Shown here piece after piece: positions 51,138 to 59,674 of a stretch of DNA of 64,000 nucleotides; position 1 is the first letter of the stretch, and every line of letters starts with the position of its first letter. The DNA is from Amycolatopsis aidingensis. Lineage in GTDB: Bacteria > Actinomycetota > Actinomycetes > Mycobacteriales > Pseudonocardiaceae. Under the pieces are notes generated by a model, which was not told the origin of the DNA, ran no database searches, and saw only the letters and a list, made by a program, of their open reading frames with translations. The position numbers were made by a program, and so were the translations under genes. The stretch lies in NCBI RefSeq assembly GCF_018885265.1, contig NZ_CP076538.1:2020001-2084000 (forward strand). Direction: 5' to 3'.

Positions 51138-51920
51138 TCACGCGGGGAAGGCCGAGCGGGCGGAGTAGCCGAAGTCCATGGTCAGCGCCGTACCGTGCAC
51201 GCCGCCGGCCTGCGGGGAGGCGAGGAACAGTACGTGTTCGGCGATCTGCTCGGGTTCATGTACGGGGTAGCCGGCCCCGGTGAAGTCCCCGCGGCCGAGG
51301 TCGCCGCGGCTCATCGGGGTGTTGACCACGGAAGGGCAGACGGCGTTGACGCGCACCTGGCCTGCCGTCTCCACCGAGAGTGCCCGCGCCAGCTGGACCA
51401 CCGCGGCCTTCGAAGCGCAGTACGGAACCATTCCCGGGGCGGCGACCAGGGCCGAGTCGCTCGCGACCAGGACCGCGGCGGCATGCGGTGAGCGGCGCAG
51501 GGCCGGGAGGGTGTGTTTCAGCGTCAGGTAGGCACCGGTGACGTTCACCGCGAAGACACGCTGCCAGTCGGCGAGGGAGACCTGCTCCAGCCGGCTGCCG
51601 ACCGGGCCGGAGATTCCGGCGCAGGTGATGACGATGTCGATGCGGCCGAAGCGTTCGAGTGTCGAGTCGACGGCCGAACGCACCGATGGCTCGTCCGTGA
51701 CATCCGTGCCGATCGCCAGTGCCGGGAGTTCCCGCACGCCAGGGAAGTCGTGCTTGCCAAGGGAGGCTACCCGCTGCCGGACGCCTTCGATGTCGTGATC
51801 CAGCAGCACGGGCGTCGCCCCCCGGCGTGCCGCCAGGCCGGCGACCGCCGCACCGATGCCACTGGCGGCGCCGGTGACGAGGACGACGGCCCCGTCGAGT
51901 TCCGCGGCAGTGGGGGTCAT
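51138..51920 (-). CDS. SDR oxidoreductase, translation coupled to a short leader
   Basis: 260 aa from ATG 51920. Motifs: VTGAASGIGAAVAGLAARRGA (NAD(P) loop), AGISGP, the serine in VLVASDSAL, YCASKAA with catalytic Tyr and Lys, and DH after strand 2 favouring NAD. Its ATG lacks its own ribosome site but overlaps, as ATGA, the stop of a 17-codon ORF that has a strong one (GGAGAAGGAG), so translation is probably coupled. The longer frame to GTG 52034 would give an N-terminal extension without conserved features. Substrate unknown. Confidence 0.88.
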   Translation of the reverse strand: MTPTAAELDGAVVLVTGAASGIGAAVAGLAARRGATPVLLDHDIEGVRQRVASLGKHDFPGVRELPALAIGTDVTDEPSVRSAVDSTLERFGRIDIVITCAGISGPVGSRLEQVSLADWQRVFAVNVTGAYLTLKHTLPALRRSPHAAAVLVASDSALVAAPGMVPYCASKAAVVQLARALSVETAGQVRVNAVCPSVVNTPMSRGDLGRGDFTGAGYPVHEPEQIAEHVLFLASPQAGGVHGTALTMDFGYSARSAFPA

Positions 51921-51970
51921 GGTGCGCAGGTGGGTACGCGGCCGGGCAGCCGCTGCCACGGCTTGCTCAT
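51917..51970 (-). CDS. 17-codon leader peptide before the SDR gene
   Basis: MSKPWQRLPGRVPTCAP followed by TGA, with GGAGAAGGAG seven bases before ATG 51970. The stop overlaps the SDR ATG. It is the only good translation-initiation signal for the SDR. It may only bring ribosomes to the SDR, or act as a regulatory leader; no amino-acid run is present. Too short to confirm by similarity. Confidence 0.5.
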   Translation of the reverse strand: MSKPWQRLPGRVPTCAP

Positions 51971-52113
51971 CTGGCTCCTTCTCCTCGAATGGTGCGTCGG
52001 TGACATCGGCACGGTACGGATTGCCGCCGGACACCCGCTAGGACACGCGCGCACGGACCTTGCCGCGCTGATTACCGCGGCCGCCGTCACGACAACTGAG
52101 CGTGCGGCCCCGT

Positions 52114-52482
52114 TCACCCCTCGCCGCGGGCTTTGCGCCGTTGTTCCTCGGCTCGCTCGCGGCACCGGCGCAGGAACTCCTCGTCGGCGGCCGGATCGGG
52201 GGCTGCGAAGCGTCCCGGCCGGTCGTACTCGGGAAAACCGGGCGTCTTCCGCTCGTATGCTCCTGGCCGGTACGCCCGCGTGCCCTCCGGCCGCCCGGCG
52301 ATCAGCCACAGCACGCCTCCCACCAGTGGCAGCAGCAGAACGACGACCAGCCACCCCATTTTCGGCAGGTTCCGGCAGTCACCTTCCGGGGTGGTGATGA
52401 TGTCCACCAGGCAGAAGATCCATACGGCGATCGTGATGACGCCGAAAAGGCCACCGAAGTAGAGCACCGCGCAAACCCCCAT
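52114..52482 (-). CDS. PLDc_N-type small membrane protein
   Basis: 122 aa. Two hydrophobic helices (VLYFGGLFGVITIAVWIFCLVDII and WLVVVLLLPLVGGVLWLIAG) separated by a short loop with the TTPEGDCRNLPKMG pattern typical of the PLDc_N domain, then a basic, acidic-mixed cytosolic tail. Such proteins are common in actinomycetes and of unknown function; the domain name comes from the N-terminus of cardiolipin synthases, but no phospholipase domain is present. ATG 52482 is chosen. Confidence 0.8.
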   Translation of the reverse strand: MGVCAVLYFGGLFGVITIAVWIFCLVDIITTPEGDCRNLPKMGWLVVVLLLPLVGGVLWLIAGRPEGTRAYRPGAYERKTPGFPEYDRPGRFAAPDPAADEEFLRRCRERAEEQRRKARGEG

Positions 52483-52600
52483 TCTGACGTGAGGCGCAAG
52501 GATACACCGGCCGCGCACAAGCGGTGGCCAGGTACCGCCGTCGCGCCTGCCGAGTCCGTCGTGGTCAACCGCGCCGGAATGACGAACCACAATGGCGGCC

Positions 52601-53175
52601 ATGACCACACCGCTCGAACGATCCTGGCGCCGCATCACCACCTGGCTCGAGCGGAGCGCCCCCACCACGGCGGCGGCACTCCAACCTCCCGAACCACCCG
52701 AGGTCCGCGACTCCCTCGCGACCACCCTCGGCAGACCCCTTCCCGCGGAGCTGCGCGCCTGGTGGGGCCTGACCGGCGGGATCGCAGATCCCCGTGCCGG
52801 CAACCTGTTCCCCGACGTGTTCCGGCCGCTTTCCGCCACCGAAGCCCGCACCGAATACACCAGCCTCGCCCGCTTTCCCGACCCTGCCTGCTGCGATCCC
52901 GACAGCACCCATCGCCAGCCCGCAGGCACCGGCGGGCTGGGCTACTGCACCGCCCTGGTTCCCCTCGCCCGTGACCTCGGTGGCGACCTGCTCACCGTCG
53001 ACCTCCGCGATGGCGACCAGCATGGCCGCATCCTCGACTGGAGTGCCGAAGGCGGCTACCTGTCCACCTCCTGGGTCACCCTCACCGATCTGCTCACCAC
53101 CACCGCCCACCGCCTCGAACATCCCACGACCGTCCCGCCACGCACCCCCGCCCCGACCATCACCGAGGACGGACC
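52601..53175 (+). pseudogene. SUKH (SMI1/KNR4) domain protein, 3' end lost by fusion
   Basis: The first ~190 codons encode a SUKH domain: SWRRITTWLERSAPTTAAALQPP, LPAELRAWWGLTGG, the central LGYCTALVPLARDLGGDLLTVDL and a C-terminal GYLSTSWVTLTDLL. SUKH proteins are immunity proteins of toxin systems or nucleic-acid-related adaptors. The frame runs on without stop through unrelated sequence to 54298. The real end appears to have been lost at about 53170, where the sequence becomes permease code in another frame. It is therefore probably a truncated gene, although the domain itself looks complete. Confidence 0.7.
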
Positions 53176-53567
53176 TCACGCCCGCGAACGTCCGCGTTCC
53201 CGACGAGAGCGGTGGTTACCTGAACGTATTGGCGTACATCCTGGCCGGTATGGCCACGCTGGTCCTCGCCTTCATCCTGCTGCGCGAGGGGAAGCGGATC
53301 GGGGTACTGCGGCTGGTCGGGTTCCCCGCGATGCGAATCTGGTACCAGGTCGTGGGGCGGCTACAGCTCGTCTCGTTCTGCATCGGCCCGTGTGCCTGCG
53401 TGGTTGTCTCACTCGTCGTGCCCGGGGTGGACCCCCTGTTCCTGCGCACCCTCGCCGTCACGCTCGGCCAGGTGTCGGTGGCCGGATTCGCGGCCACGTT
53501 GGGCGTCGGACTGATCATCATCAATCGCGTACGAGTCTCGGACCTCATCAAAGGAAGCCTGCAATGA
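53176..53567 (+). pseudogene. 5'-truncated FtsX-like permease (bacteriocin-export type), permease A
   Basis: In a frame different from the SUKH gene, about 130 codons encode LTPANVRVPDESGGYLNVLAYILAGMATLVLAFILLREGKRIGVLRLVGF, then hydrophobic helices (VVGRLQLVSFCIGPCACVVVSLVVPGV, SVAGFAATLGVGLIIINRVRVSDLIKGSLQ) and a stop. This is the C-terminal FtsX-like half of bacteriocin-associated (DUF1430-like) membrane proteins; no initiation signal or N-terminal half exists upstream, where the SUKH gene lies. A deletion joining the two genes is the simplest explanation. The stop overlaps the permease B start (ATGA). Confidence 0.75.
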
Positions 53568-54894
53568 ACGATCAGACACGACGCGCGGACCATAAGCGTC
53601 CTCGCTCGTCCTTCGGCTCGGCGATCACGGTACCCGCGGTGTTGAAGGCCGTCTGCGGGGTGGTGCTGGCCGTCCTGGTCGTGGTGGTGTGGGAGCAGTT
53701 CGTGGACTTGGACGAGCGGCTGGAGACGATGGCTCCCTGGGAGGACGTCCAGGACTATGCGATCTTCTACCCGCGTCTGGTGGGAGACGACCAGGAGGAA
53801 CTGGAGACCGGCGGCGATGCCTCGACGGTCGCGGAGGCGCGCGGCCTGTACCCGGTCCTCGAGGAGGCTGGCGCGCTCTATATCGACTCCGTCAACTACC
53901 AGATCGGTGTGCCGGACGATCCGTCGTCGCTCTGGCCCGTGCCGCCGATCCGGGTGAACAGCAACTACCTCGAGCAATACCCGATCCTGGATGCTTCGCG
54001 GAAGCGGATCGATGTCGCGGACGACGAGCAGGCATGGGTGGTCGCCGTGCCCGACAAGTTCAAGGCGCAAGAGGCGCAGATCAGGGAAACGGTCCAGAGT
54101 ATGCGAACCGGGGGAGGGGGAATCACCGGCGCCGTGCAGGCGGAGGCACGGATAGTCGGCGAACAGGCGCCGGCGCGGTTCGCCGACCAGGAGGTCCGCA
54201 TCATCTGGATGGCTTCGGGGCAGGAAGTGTTCAGCTTCGACCCGAAAGTCAATCCCGAGCACGGGAACATGATCACCGACCCATCATCGAGGTCATGACG
54301 CCCGCGAACAGTTTGCCGGTTGACCGGCTGAACTCGGTCACCGGCGGTCTGGACACCGCGATGAAGGTCCGCGTCGACGGCGACCCTGCGGCAGTGCTGG
54401 CCGAGGTCACCCCGTTGCTGCGGGAGCTCGAGCTCGAGGACAACCTGCAGCATCTGGTGAGCGTGCACGACGCCATGGGCACGCAGGTCAGTGAGTTGCG
54501 CAGCGCGATGACACAAGCCATCGCCTTCGCGGGCGGTGCGCTGCTCGTCATGGTGGTACTGAACGCGATGATCGTTGTCATCGGGTTCGATCGGCTGCGC
54601 AGGCGGCTCACCGTACGCAGGCTGCACGGCATCGGGTTGATCCGGTCCTGCCGGGAGCTGCTCTTCGTGCTGGGCGGGACGTGGCTGGCGCAGAGCCTCG
54701 TGGCCGCCGCCGTGGTCGTGTGGCTGGGCACGCAGACGATGTCGACGCCCGATGTCGAGGTGGACCCGTACGCGCAGCTGCCGAAACTGCTGGCAGTGGT
54801 CCTCGTGTCGTTGGTGGTCGAGGCGCTGCTCGTGGTGGTGACCGCGCGCATCGTGGAACGCCGGAACGCGGTCAAGCGATTGAAGGAGCTGTAG
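53564..54894 (+). CDS. Bacteriocin-associated ABC permease B, frameshifted
   Basis: The frame from ATG 53564 gives one N-terminal membrane helix (AVLKAVCGVVLAVLVVVVWEQF), then an extracellular domain with VNSNYLEQYPILDASRKRIDVADDEQAWVVAVP, typical of DUF1430-like proteins, and stops at 54298. From 54283 the neighbouring frame continues seamlessly: IIEVMTPANS, HDAMGTQVSELRSAMTQAIAFAGGALLVMVVLNAMIVVIGFDRLRRRLTVRRLHG and three more helices. The shift is at CCC 54280-54282, where one C appears missing. Restored, the protein is ~443 aa. It is coupled to the ATPase gene. If the indel is real, the exporter is dead. Confidence 0.82.
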
Positions 54895-55559
54895 TGGTGA
54901 AACTCTGTTGCGAACTCCTGGGAGTGCGTAAGCAGTACGGCAAGCGCCGGGTTGTGGACGGCTTCGACCTCCGCGTCGAGGCGGGTGAGTTCATCGCGCT
55001 CACCGGTGCGAGTGGAGCGGGAAAGTCCACTGTGCTCAACATGATCGGGTTGCTGGACGCCCCCGATTCCGGCGAGGTCCGGGTGCTCGGAAGCAAGGCG
55101 CCGGGGCCGCACACGCGCGCCGCCAACCGCCTTCGCCGTTCGCACCTGGGCTATCTGTTCCAGAACTTCGCCCTGATCGACAGCGATACGGTCGCGCACA
55201 ATCTCGACATCGCCCTCACCTACGCGGCTCGCGGCACCTCGAAGCGGAAACGCATCGCCGAAGCGCTGGCGCGGGTCGGACTGTCCGGAGCGGAGAACCG
55301 CAAGATCCTGTCCCTGTCCGGCGGTGAACAGCAGCGGGTCGCCGTGGCTCGGCTGCTGCTCAAGCCATGCGACATCGTCCTCGCCGACGAACCGACCGGC
55401 TCCCTCGACGCCGAGAACCGCGATATCGTCCTCGGCTTGCTCCGCGAGCTCAACCAGTCCGGCAAGACCATCGTCCTCGCGACGCACGACGAGCTCGTGG
55501 CAGGCAGTTCTTCGCGGACGGTGGATGTCGCCGGACAGTTCACACACGGTCCCACCTGA
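54894..55559 (+). CDS. ABC transporter ATPase, MacB/LolD type
   Basis: 221 aa from GTG 54894 (or 54897), overlapping the permease B stop. Walker A GASGAGKST, Q-loop LFQNFALI, signature LSGGEQQRVAVARLLL, Walker B DIVLADEPTGSLD and H-loop ATHDE are all intact. The MacB/LolD-like form and its FtsX-like permeases suggest a mechanotransmission or bacteriocin exporter/immunity pump. No ribosome site separates it from the permease, so translation is coupled. It ends convergent with a secreted-protein gene. Confidence 0.93.
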   Translation: MVKLCCELLGVRKQYGKRRVVDGFDLRVEAGEFIALTGASGAGKSTVLNMIGLLDAPDSGEVRVLGSKAPGPHTRAANRLRRSHLGYLFQNFALIDSDTVAHNLDIALTYAARGTSKRKRIAEALARVGLSGAENRKILSLSGGEQQRVAVARLLLKPCDIVLADEPTGSLDAENRDIVLGLLRELNQSGKTIVLATHDELVAGSSSRTVDVAGQFTHGPT

Positions 55560-55675
55560 CCCGACGGTGGTCGGCCGAGGTCGTCGCGAGGTGGCGTTTC
55601 TACTCGGCTGAGCATGGCGCCGAGCAAGATCAACCTAACGCAACGAGGCTCGGACCCTGGAACAGCGCTGGGGCG

Positions 55676-56716
55676 TCAGCAGGTGCGTCGGTAGGTAACC
55701 GCACGTGTGCTGCCCAGATGCGAGCTGTCGAGTGTTGCTGCGAGGACTCCGTCGTCGGTCAGCACTGTGTTGTGCGGGAGGTGGTTGTAGTCGTCGGTGG
55801 TGACGAGGGTATGTGTGAGCACGCCGTCGTCCCAGATCCCGAGGTTGTAGTCCTTGGCGGGATCGACGTAGCTGCCCACGGTGGTGGTGCCGGAATCGAC
55901 TCGCAAGTGTGCCACTCGTTCGCCGAACTGATGCACGAGTCTGCCATTGAGGTCGAGCTCGACGCCCGCGCGCCTCGGTGCTGTTCGTTGAGACGCGGTA
56001 CCGACGATGCGGCCGTTGCGGAACCCGTCGAACCAGTACCACCCGTCCGGGGTCAGGGGTGGGATCTCGCGGAAGGTGCCGTCGGGGTGCCAGACTCCTC
56101 CGCCCGGCCGGTCGCCGTCAGTCTTGTCGTCGGTGGCGATGAGGATTCGGCCCTGTTCGTCGATGTCGACCGGGGATGCGTAGTCGTACCGGGCGGGATC
56201 CGGATTGATGACCAGTGGGGTGTCCGGGTTGGTGGCGGGCCACAACACCACGCTGACGTAGTCCGCTACCGGGTGGGGATAGCCCGAGCCCACGATGTCA
56301 CCGGCATTGTTGATGGCCCACGGCCGCACCCGTCGCATCCCTGCTGGTATGGGCAGCCGTGCATAGGCACCGTCACGGTAGACGATGGGGTCGTCGAGGG
56401 CGCCGTGGGCTACGGTATGTCCGACCGCGACGCCGGAGGCGTTGATATCGTCCAAGAAGGTTTGCTGCCCGAGCGCACGGCCGAGCACTTCCATCTCGCC
56501 GTTATGCCACCGCACTTGCCGCGTGCCGCTTGTGGTGACCGAGCCGACGAACCATCCGCCCGACGCCGCGCTCGCCACCGAGCTATGCTTGGCGTCGGCG
56601 GGAACCGGCAGCGGCGTCATCGGCCAGGCGCATTCCCGGGCCACCGAGGTCCCTGCCGGCACCTGCGCAGCCGCCAGCCCAATCGTCAACACCAGCACAC
56701 CGCGTCTCGCTACCAT
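55676..56716 (-). CDS. Secreted protein with HAF-like/beta-propeller repeats
   Basis: 346 aa from ATG 56716 (AAGGGGACTGAG upstream). Signal peptide (ARRGVLVLTIGLAAAQVPAGTSVA). The mature part is built of repeated units of about 45 residues with D-I/V-N-x-x-G-x-x-V-G-x (DINASGVAVGHT, AINNAGDIVGSGYP, DIDEQGRILIATDD, GFRNGRIVGTAS, LTDDGVLAATLD), the pattern of extracellular HAF repeats that fold as a beta-propeller. Cysteines occur at residue about 28 of the precursor and at the C-terminus (RRTC), possibly forming a disulfide. Function unknown. Its neighbours are two more small secreted proteins and the ABC exporter. Confidence 0.75.
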   Translation of the reverse strand: MVARRGVLVLTIGLAAAQVPAGTSVARECAWPMTPLPVPADAKHSSVASAASGGWFVGSVTTSGTRQVRWHNGEMEVLGRALGQQTFLDDINASGVAVGHTVAHGALDDPIVYRDGAYARLPIPAGMRRVRPWAINNAGDIVGSGYPHPVADYVSVVLWPATNPDTPLVINPDPARYDYASPVDIDEQGRILIATDDKTDGDRPGGGVWHPDGTFREIPPLTPDGWYWFDGFRNGRIVGTASQRTAPRRAGVELDLNGRLVHQFGERVAHLRVDSGTTTVGSYVDPAKDYNLGIWDDGVLTHTLVTTDDYNHLPHNTVLTDDGVLAATLDSSHLGSTRAVTYRRTC

Positions 56717-56794
56717 CTCAGTCCCCTTTCTGCTCTCCTGTCCTCGTCCACGACGACACCCGCCGAACCGGTCCCAGCTGCTGCCAACGCCCAA

Positions 56795-56825
56795 CGTCAC
56801 CGCCCCGGAGCCCGGGGCGGTGACG
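56795..56825 (-). terminator. Terminator after the 142-aa secreted protein gene
   Basis: Perfect 12-base arms CGTCACCGCCCC and GGGGCGGTGACG (13 with the inner G-C pair) enclose a short loop, 40 bases after the stop of the minus-strand gene ending at 56865. It separates that gene from the next secreted-protein gene. Confidence 0.75.
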
Positions 56826-56864
56826 TCGATTATGGCGCTCGCACCTGCTGTATGAGGCTTCCTA

Positions 56865-57293
56865 CTAGAAGTTGTACGTCTTGATCCGGTCGCAGGACTT
56901 GCGCTTACCGTCCTTCACAAGACACTTGTAAACCTTCACTTTCGTTGCCTTCTTGTACGGTCGGCTGTCGCCCGGCTTCTTCGAGAAGTGGTGTATGTCA
57001 CCCTTGGGGCAGGCATGCCTCGAATAGTCGCGATCGATGAGCTTGCTGCCCTTGTACCAAACAATCTTGGCCTGGATGCAGTAGCCGTCCGCCCTGTTGT
57101 CCCGCACCCACCCCCGGATCGAGGTGCTGCTGGCATGATCGATCTTGATCGTTCCGCGCGAAGCGGCTGCCGACGCCGAAGGTGCCGTATCCGACGCCAC
57201 CGGCGCGCCGGTCGCAACTCCTCCAACACTCAAGGTTAGGGCGGCTGTCGCGGCGCCGACCATCGCGGCCATACGTTTCCTACTCGACATCAT
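56865..57293 (-). CDS. Small secreted basic protein with three or more cysteines
   Basis: 142 aa from ATG 57293 (GAGGAA ribosome site). Signal peptide (MAAMVGAATAALTLSVGGVATGAPVA). The mature part is lysine-rich with Cys residues in DGYCIQ, RHACPKGD, YKCLVKD and KSCDRIK (four in all), so two disulfides are possible. DHASSTSIRGWVRDNRADGYCIQAKIVWY looks like an Ig or small beta domain that recurs in actinomycete secreted proteins, without known function. It is one of three secreted proteins beside a bacteriocin-type ABC exporter and a two-component system. A toxin, pheromone or sensor-ligand role is speculation. Confidence 0.7.
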   Translation of the reverse strand: MMSSRKRMAAMVGAATAALTLSVGGVATGAPVASDTAPSASAAASRGTIKIDHASSTSIRGWVRDNRADGYCIQAKIVWYKGSKLIDRDYSRHACPKGDIHHFSKKPGDSRPYKKATKVKVYKCLVKDGKRKSCDRIKTYNF

Positions 57294-57358
57294 TTCCTCC
57301 TCGTTTGTTTCCTCGCTCCTGGATTTCCATCCGGAAAGGCTGTAATATCGTTGGCTGC

Positions 57359-57766
57359 TTATTGTCGCCTTGTGTCGAAGTCAATGACGACTCGCTGGGC
57401 TTGGATATATTTATGAAACGACAATTTGGAATCGCACACCCAGCGCGATATCCAATAACTTCTGTGCGAGCGAAGCGATACCCTTCCGCACCACTGACTC
57501 GGGGCGCTCAGCCTGACGCTGACCGCCATCAGGTCTCCTGTGCATCGGGTCCTGCCCGAAAGCCTCACGGCGGGATGGATGACCCGAAACTCCTCATCAC
57601 AGTCGAGTTCCGTCTTCATCGTTCGGCCGAGCGGGGTGTCCACCTGGCCGGGTACCGGCGTCTCGGCGGACACCGGCGGGCTGACCCCGAGCGTGGTGCC
57701 GCTGACGAGCGCCGCCGCGACTGCCGTACGTAGTTGGAACCGCCAGTGTGAACTGTGCCTAATCAT
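57359..57766 (-). CDS. Small secreted cysteine-containing protein
   Basis: 135 aa from ATG 57766, with AGGAGG at good spacing. Signal peptide (FQLRTAVAAALVSGTTLGVSPPVSA). The mature ~100 residues contain four Cys (LDCDEEF, TRCTGD, QWCGR, WVCDSK), giving two possible disulfides, and alternate beta-like stretches. No recognised family. It lies between the two-component regulator gene and the other small secreted gene on the same strand. Base composition here is visibly lower in GC than in the left half of the window. Confidence 0.65.
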   Translation of the reverse strand: MIRHSSHWRFQLRTAVAAALVSGTTLGVSPPVSAETPVPGQVDTPLGRTMKTELDCDEEFRVIHPAVRLSGRTRCTGDLMAVSVRLSAPSQWCGRVSLRSHRSYWISRWVCDSKLSFHKYIQAQRVVIDFDTRRQ

Positions 57767-57901
57767 GGCTGCTGAACCTCCTGCCCTGACGAGGTCAGGC
57801 AACGGACAACTCAAGATTGTCTATTCCGGATCTGCGTCTGTGAGCATATGGAGCACGCGCGGCATCCGGTGTCGGGCGAACGCCCCACAGAGCCCTTGTA
57901 C

Positions 57902-58574
57902 TCAGGCGCCGTCGGGCTCTTCGTTGAGTTCGGCGAGCGTGATGAGGCCATCATCGAGCGCCCGGGTTACCAGCGCGCTTTTGGTGGTGGCCGCCCGACC
58001 GGCATTGGCGTACTTGATTCGCACTCGTTCGATATAGGTGTCGACCGTTTTCACACTGATGTGGAGCTTGGAGGCAACAAGTTTTGGAGGAGCAGGCGAA
58101 CCATGCGCGCATTACGTCGATTTCCCTGGCGGAGAGTCGAGGGTTTCCCGGTTCGTTGTCGGCGACGAACGCCCCGGACAATGATGGTGCGGTGTAAGAT
58201 TGACCGCCCGCAGCGGCTCGTATCGCTGGTATCAGGTGCTGCTCGCCCTCGGCTTTGGTCAGGTAGGCGAGCGCGCCAAGCTTGACACACTTGATTGCCG
58301 TTGCGTTGTCCGCGTGCTGGGAGTAGACGATGACGTGGCGACCGTCGTCCGCCAAGCGACGTAGCTCACCGAACGAGGTTTTGTTCGGTTCGAGGTCGAG
58401 GTCGAATATCACCACACACGCTGCCCCGCCGGGGCCGGTCCACACATCGGCAAGGCGGGCGCCGGCATCGATCAGGGTAATCGGTGGATCGGCCCGTTCA
58501 CACCAGTACCGGACACCTGTGATGGTCGCCGGATGATCATCGATGATCACCGCCGTAATCAGTTCGTCCGCCAC
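57902..58574 (-). pseudogene. NarL/LuxR-type response regulator, frameshifted in its HTH
   Basis: The first frame (GTG 58574) gives the receiver-like domain, AVIIDDHPATITGVRYWCERA, VVIFDLDLEPNKTS (Asp phospho-acceptor) and the Lys region in YLTKAEG, then the LuxR HTH start NPRLSAREIDVMRAWFACSSK. The other frame continues LVASKLHISVKTVDTYIERVRIKYANAGRAATTKSALVTRAL, ending at 57902. The break is at 58079-58085 (a T-run and short repeats); the total is one base over, or two under, a whole codon number. The regulator belongs to the NarL family with an unusual TKSALV tail. GTG start overlaps the kinase gene by 16 bases. Confidence 0.85.
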
Positions 58575-59674
58575 TGGACCTCCACCCAGAGCATGCTGTC
58601 GTCCTGGATTTTCTCGAGCCGGACGGCAGGACTGGTCGGTTGTGGGAGATCGATGTCACCCGAGTCCGCGATGACGTTCACGGACACTGATTCCGCGGTG
58701 CCGACCACCGCGACTCGTGCCCACGACGTTGCTGTCGCTAGTACGGTCAGCGGGGCCTCGGTGAGGTCACGTCGGATGCCGGGGGGAGGGTCGAACCACT
58801 GACCGCGGAAGTCCATCTCGACCAGTACGCCCTTGCGGTGAGCGACGTCAGCACAATGACGAAGCTCGTGTGCCAGCCGATTGGAGGTATCATCGACCTC
58901 TGCGAACAGCCGCCGCAATCTAGCGGCCTGGATGGCACATTGTCGCCGAACCTGGTCGTCTTGCGGATCGAGGTTTCTGCTCGCCAGACCCCGTAAGAGG
59001 GGAACTATATTCTCATGCAGATCTGTGAATTGCTGCTGGCGCCGACGATGGGTCTCGGCCGCGACGGCTTCGGTGGTCTTGACCTGTTCGGCCTCCCAGG
59101 CGGCCCTGGTCGCTTTGGTGGCGATCGTGCGCAGTACGGCGGTAAAGACCGCAACACACGTCGGATATCCGATCACACTGATCGACCCGGTGGCGAATCG
59201 AAGCAGGATATCGCGGTTCACATCGACGAAAGTAAGCATATAGACCAAGGCGATGGTCCAGTGCGCTGCGAGGAAAGCTCCTATGGCCCAAGAAGGGCTG
59301 TAGAGAAATACGACGAGGCCGACCCAGTTGGCAACGCCGAATGCCCAGTCGGCATCATCCGCCGTCACGTTGCCGGCTCGGTTCGTGTACGAGATCAGCG
59401 ACGCGGCGACAATCACCGCCCCTGCAGGCCACCGTAGCTTCCCCCAGGAACGGCGCCGGGCCACCAGTACAACCTCGAACACGAGGATCCCGGCCAGCAT
59501 ACCGAGCGCACAGAGCTGAGCCAGCGGCAGATCATAGTGTTCCCAGGATCTCAGTATGCTGCGTAGACGTATGCCGACTGTGATCGTCGTCGTGACGAGC
59601 ACCGCGATACGCAGCCCGGAAAGCAACTGGCCACGCGTCTGCGACCTGACTATTTCCTGCGCATTCTCAGTCAC
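58559..59674 (-). CDS. Membrane sensor protein of the two-component system, HK-like
   Basis: 371 aa from GTG 59674, which overlaps the upstream kinase's stop. Five to six hydrophobic segments (LRIAVLVTTTITVGIRL, LCALGMLAGILVFEVVLVA and more) precede a cytosolic part with FTDLHENIVPLLRGL, where His is at the phospho-acceptor position. A clear N-box and G-box of a Bergerat ATPase are not seen, although DSGDIDLP could be a degenerate one. It may be a non-catalytic partner of the second kinase or an atypical kinase. Three genes (two sensors and a regulator) are co-transcribed. Confidence 0.8.
   Translation of the reverse strand: MTENAQEIVRSQTRGQLLSGLRIAVLVTTTITVGIRLRSILRSWEHYDLPLAQLCALGMLAGILVFEVVLVARRRSWGKLRWPAGAVIVAASLISYTNRAGNVTADDADWAFGVANWVGLVVFLYSPSWAIGAFLAAHWTIALVYMLTFVDVNRDILLRFATGSISVIGYPTCVAVFTAVLRTIATKATRAAWEAEQVKTTEAVAAETHRRRQQQFTDLHENIVPLLRGLASRNLDPQDDQVRRQCAIQAARLRRLFAEVDDTSNRLAHELRHCADVAHRKGVLVEMDFRGQWFDPPPGIRRDLTEAPLTVLATATSWARVAVVGTAESVSVNVIADSGDIDLPQPTSPAVRLEKIQDDSMLWVEVQWRTN

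Noticed and set aside
52592..54298. A single 568-codon protein joining SUKH and permease B.
   Set aside because: The middle 120 codons are out-of-frame translation of the permease A remnant, so continuity is chance in a stop-poor region. The SUKH domain and permease B are treated as separate genes.
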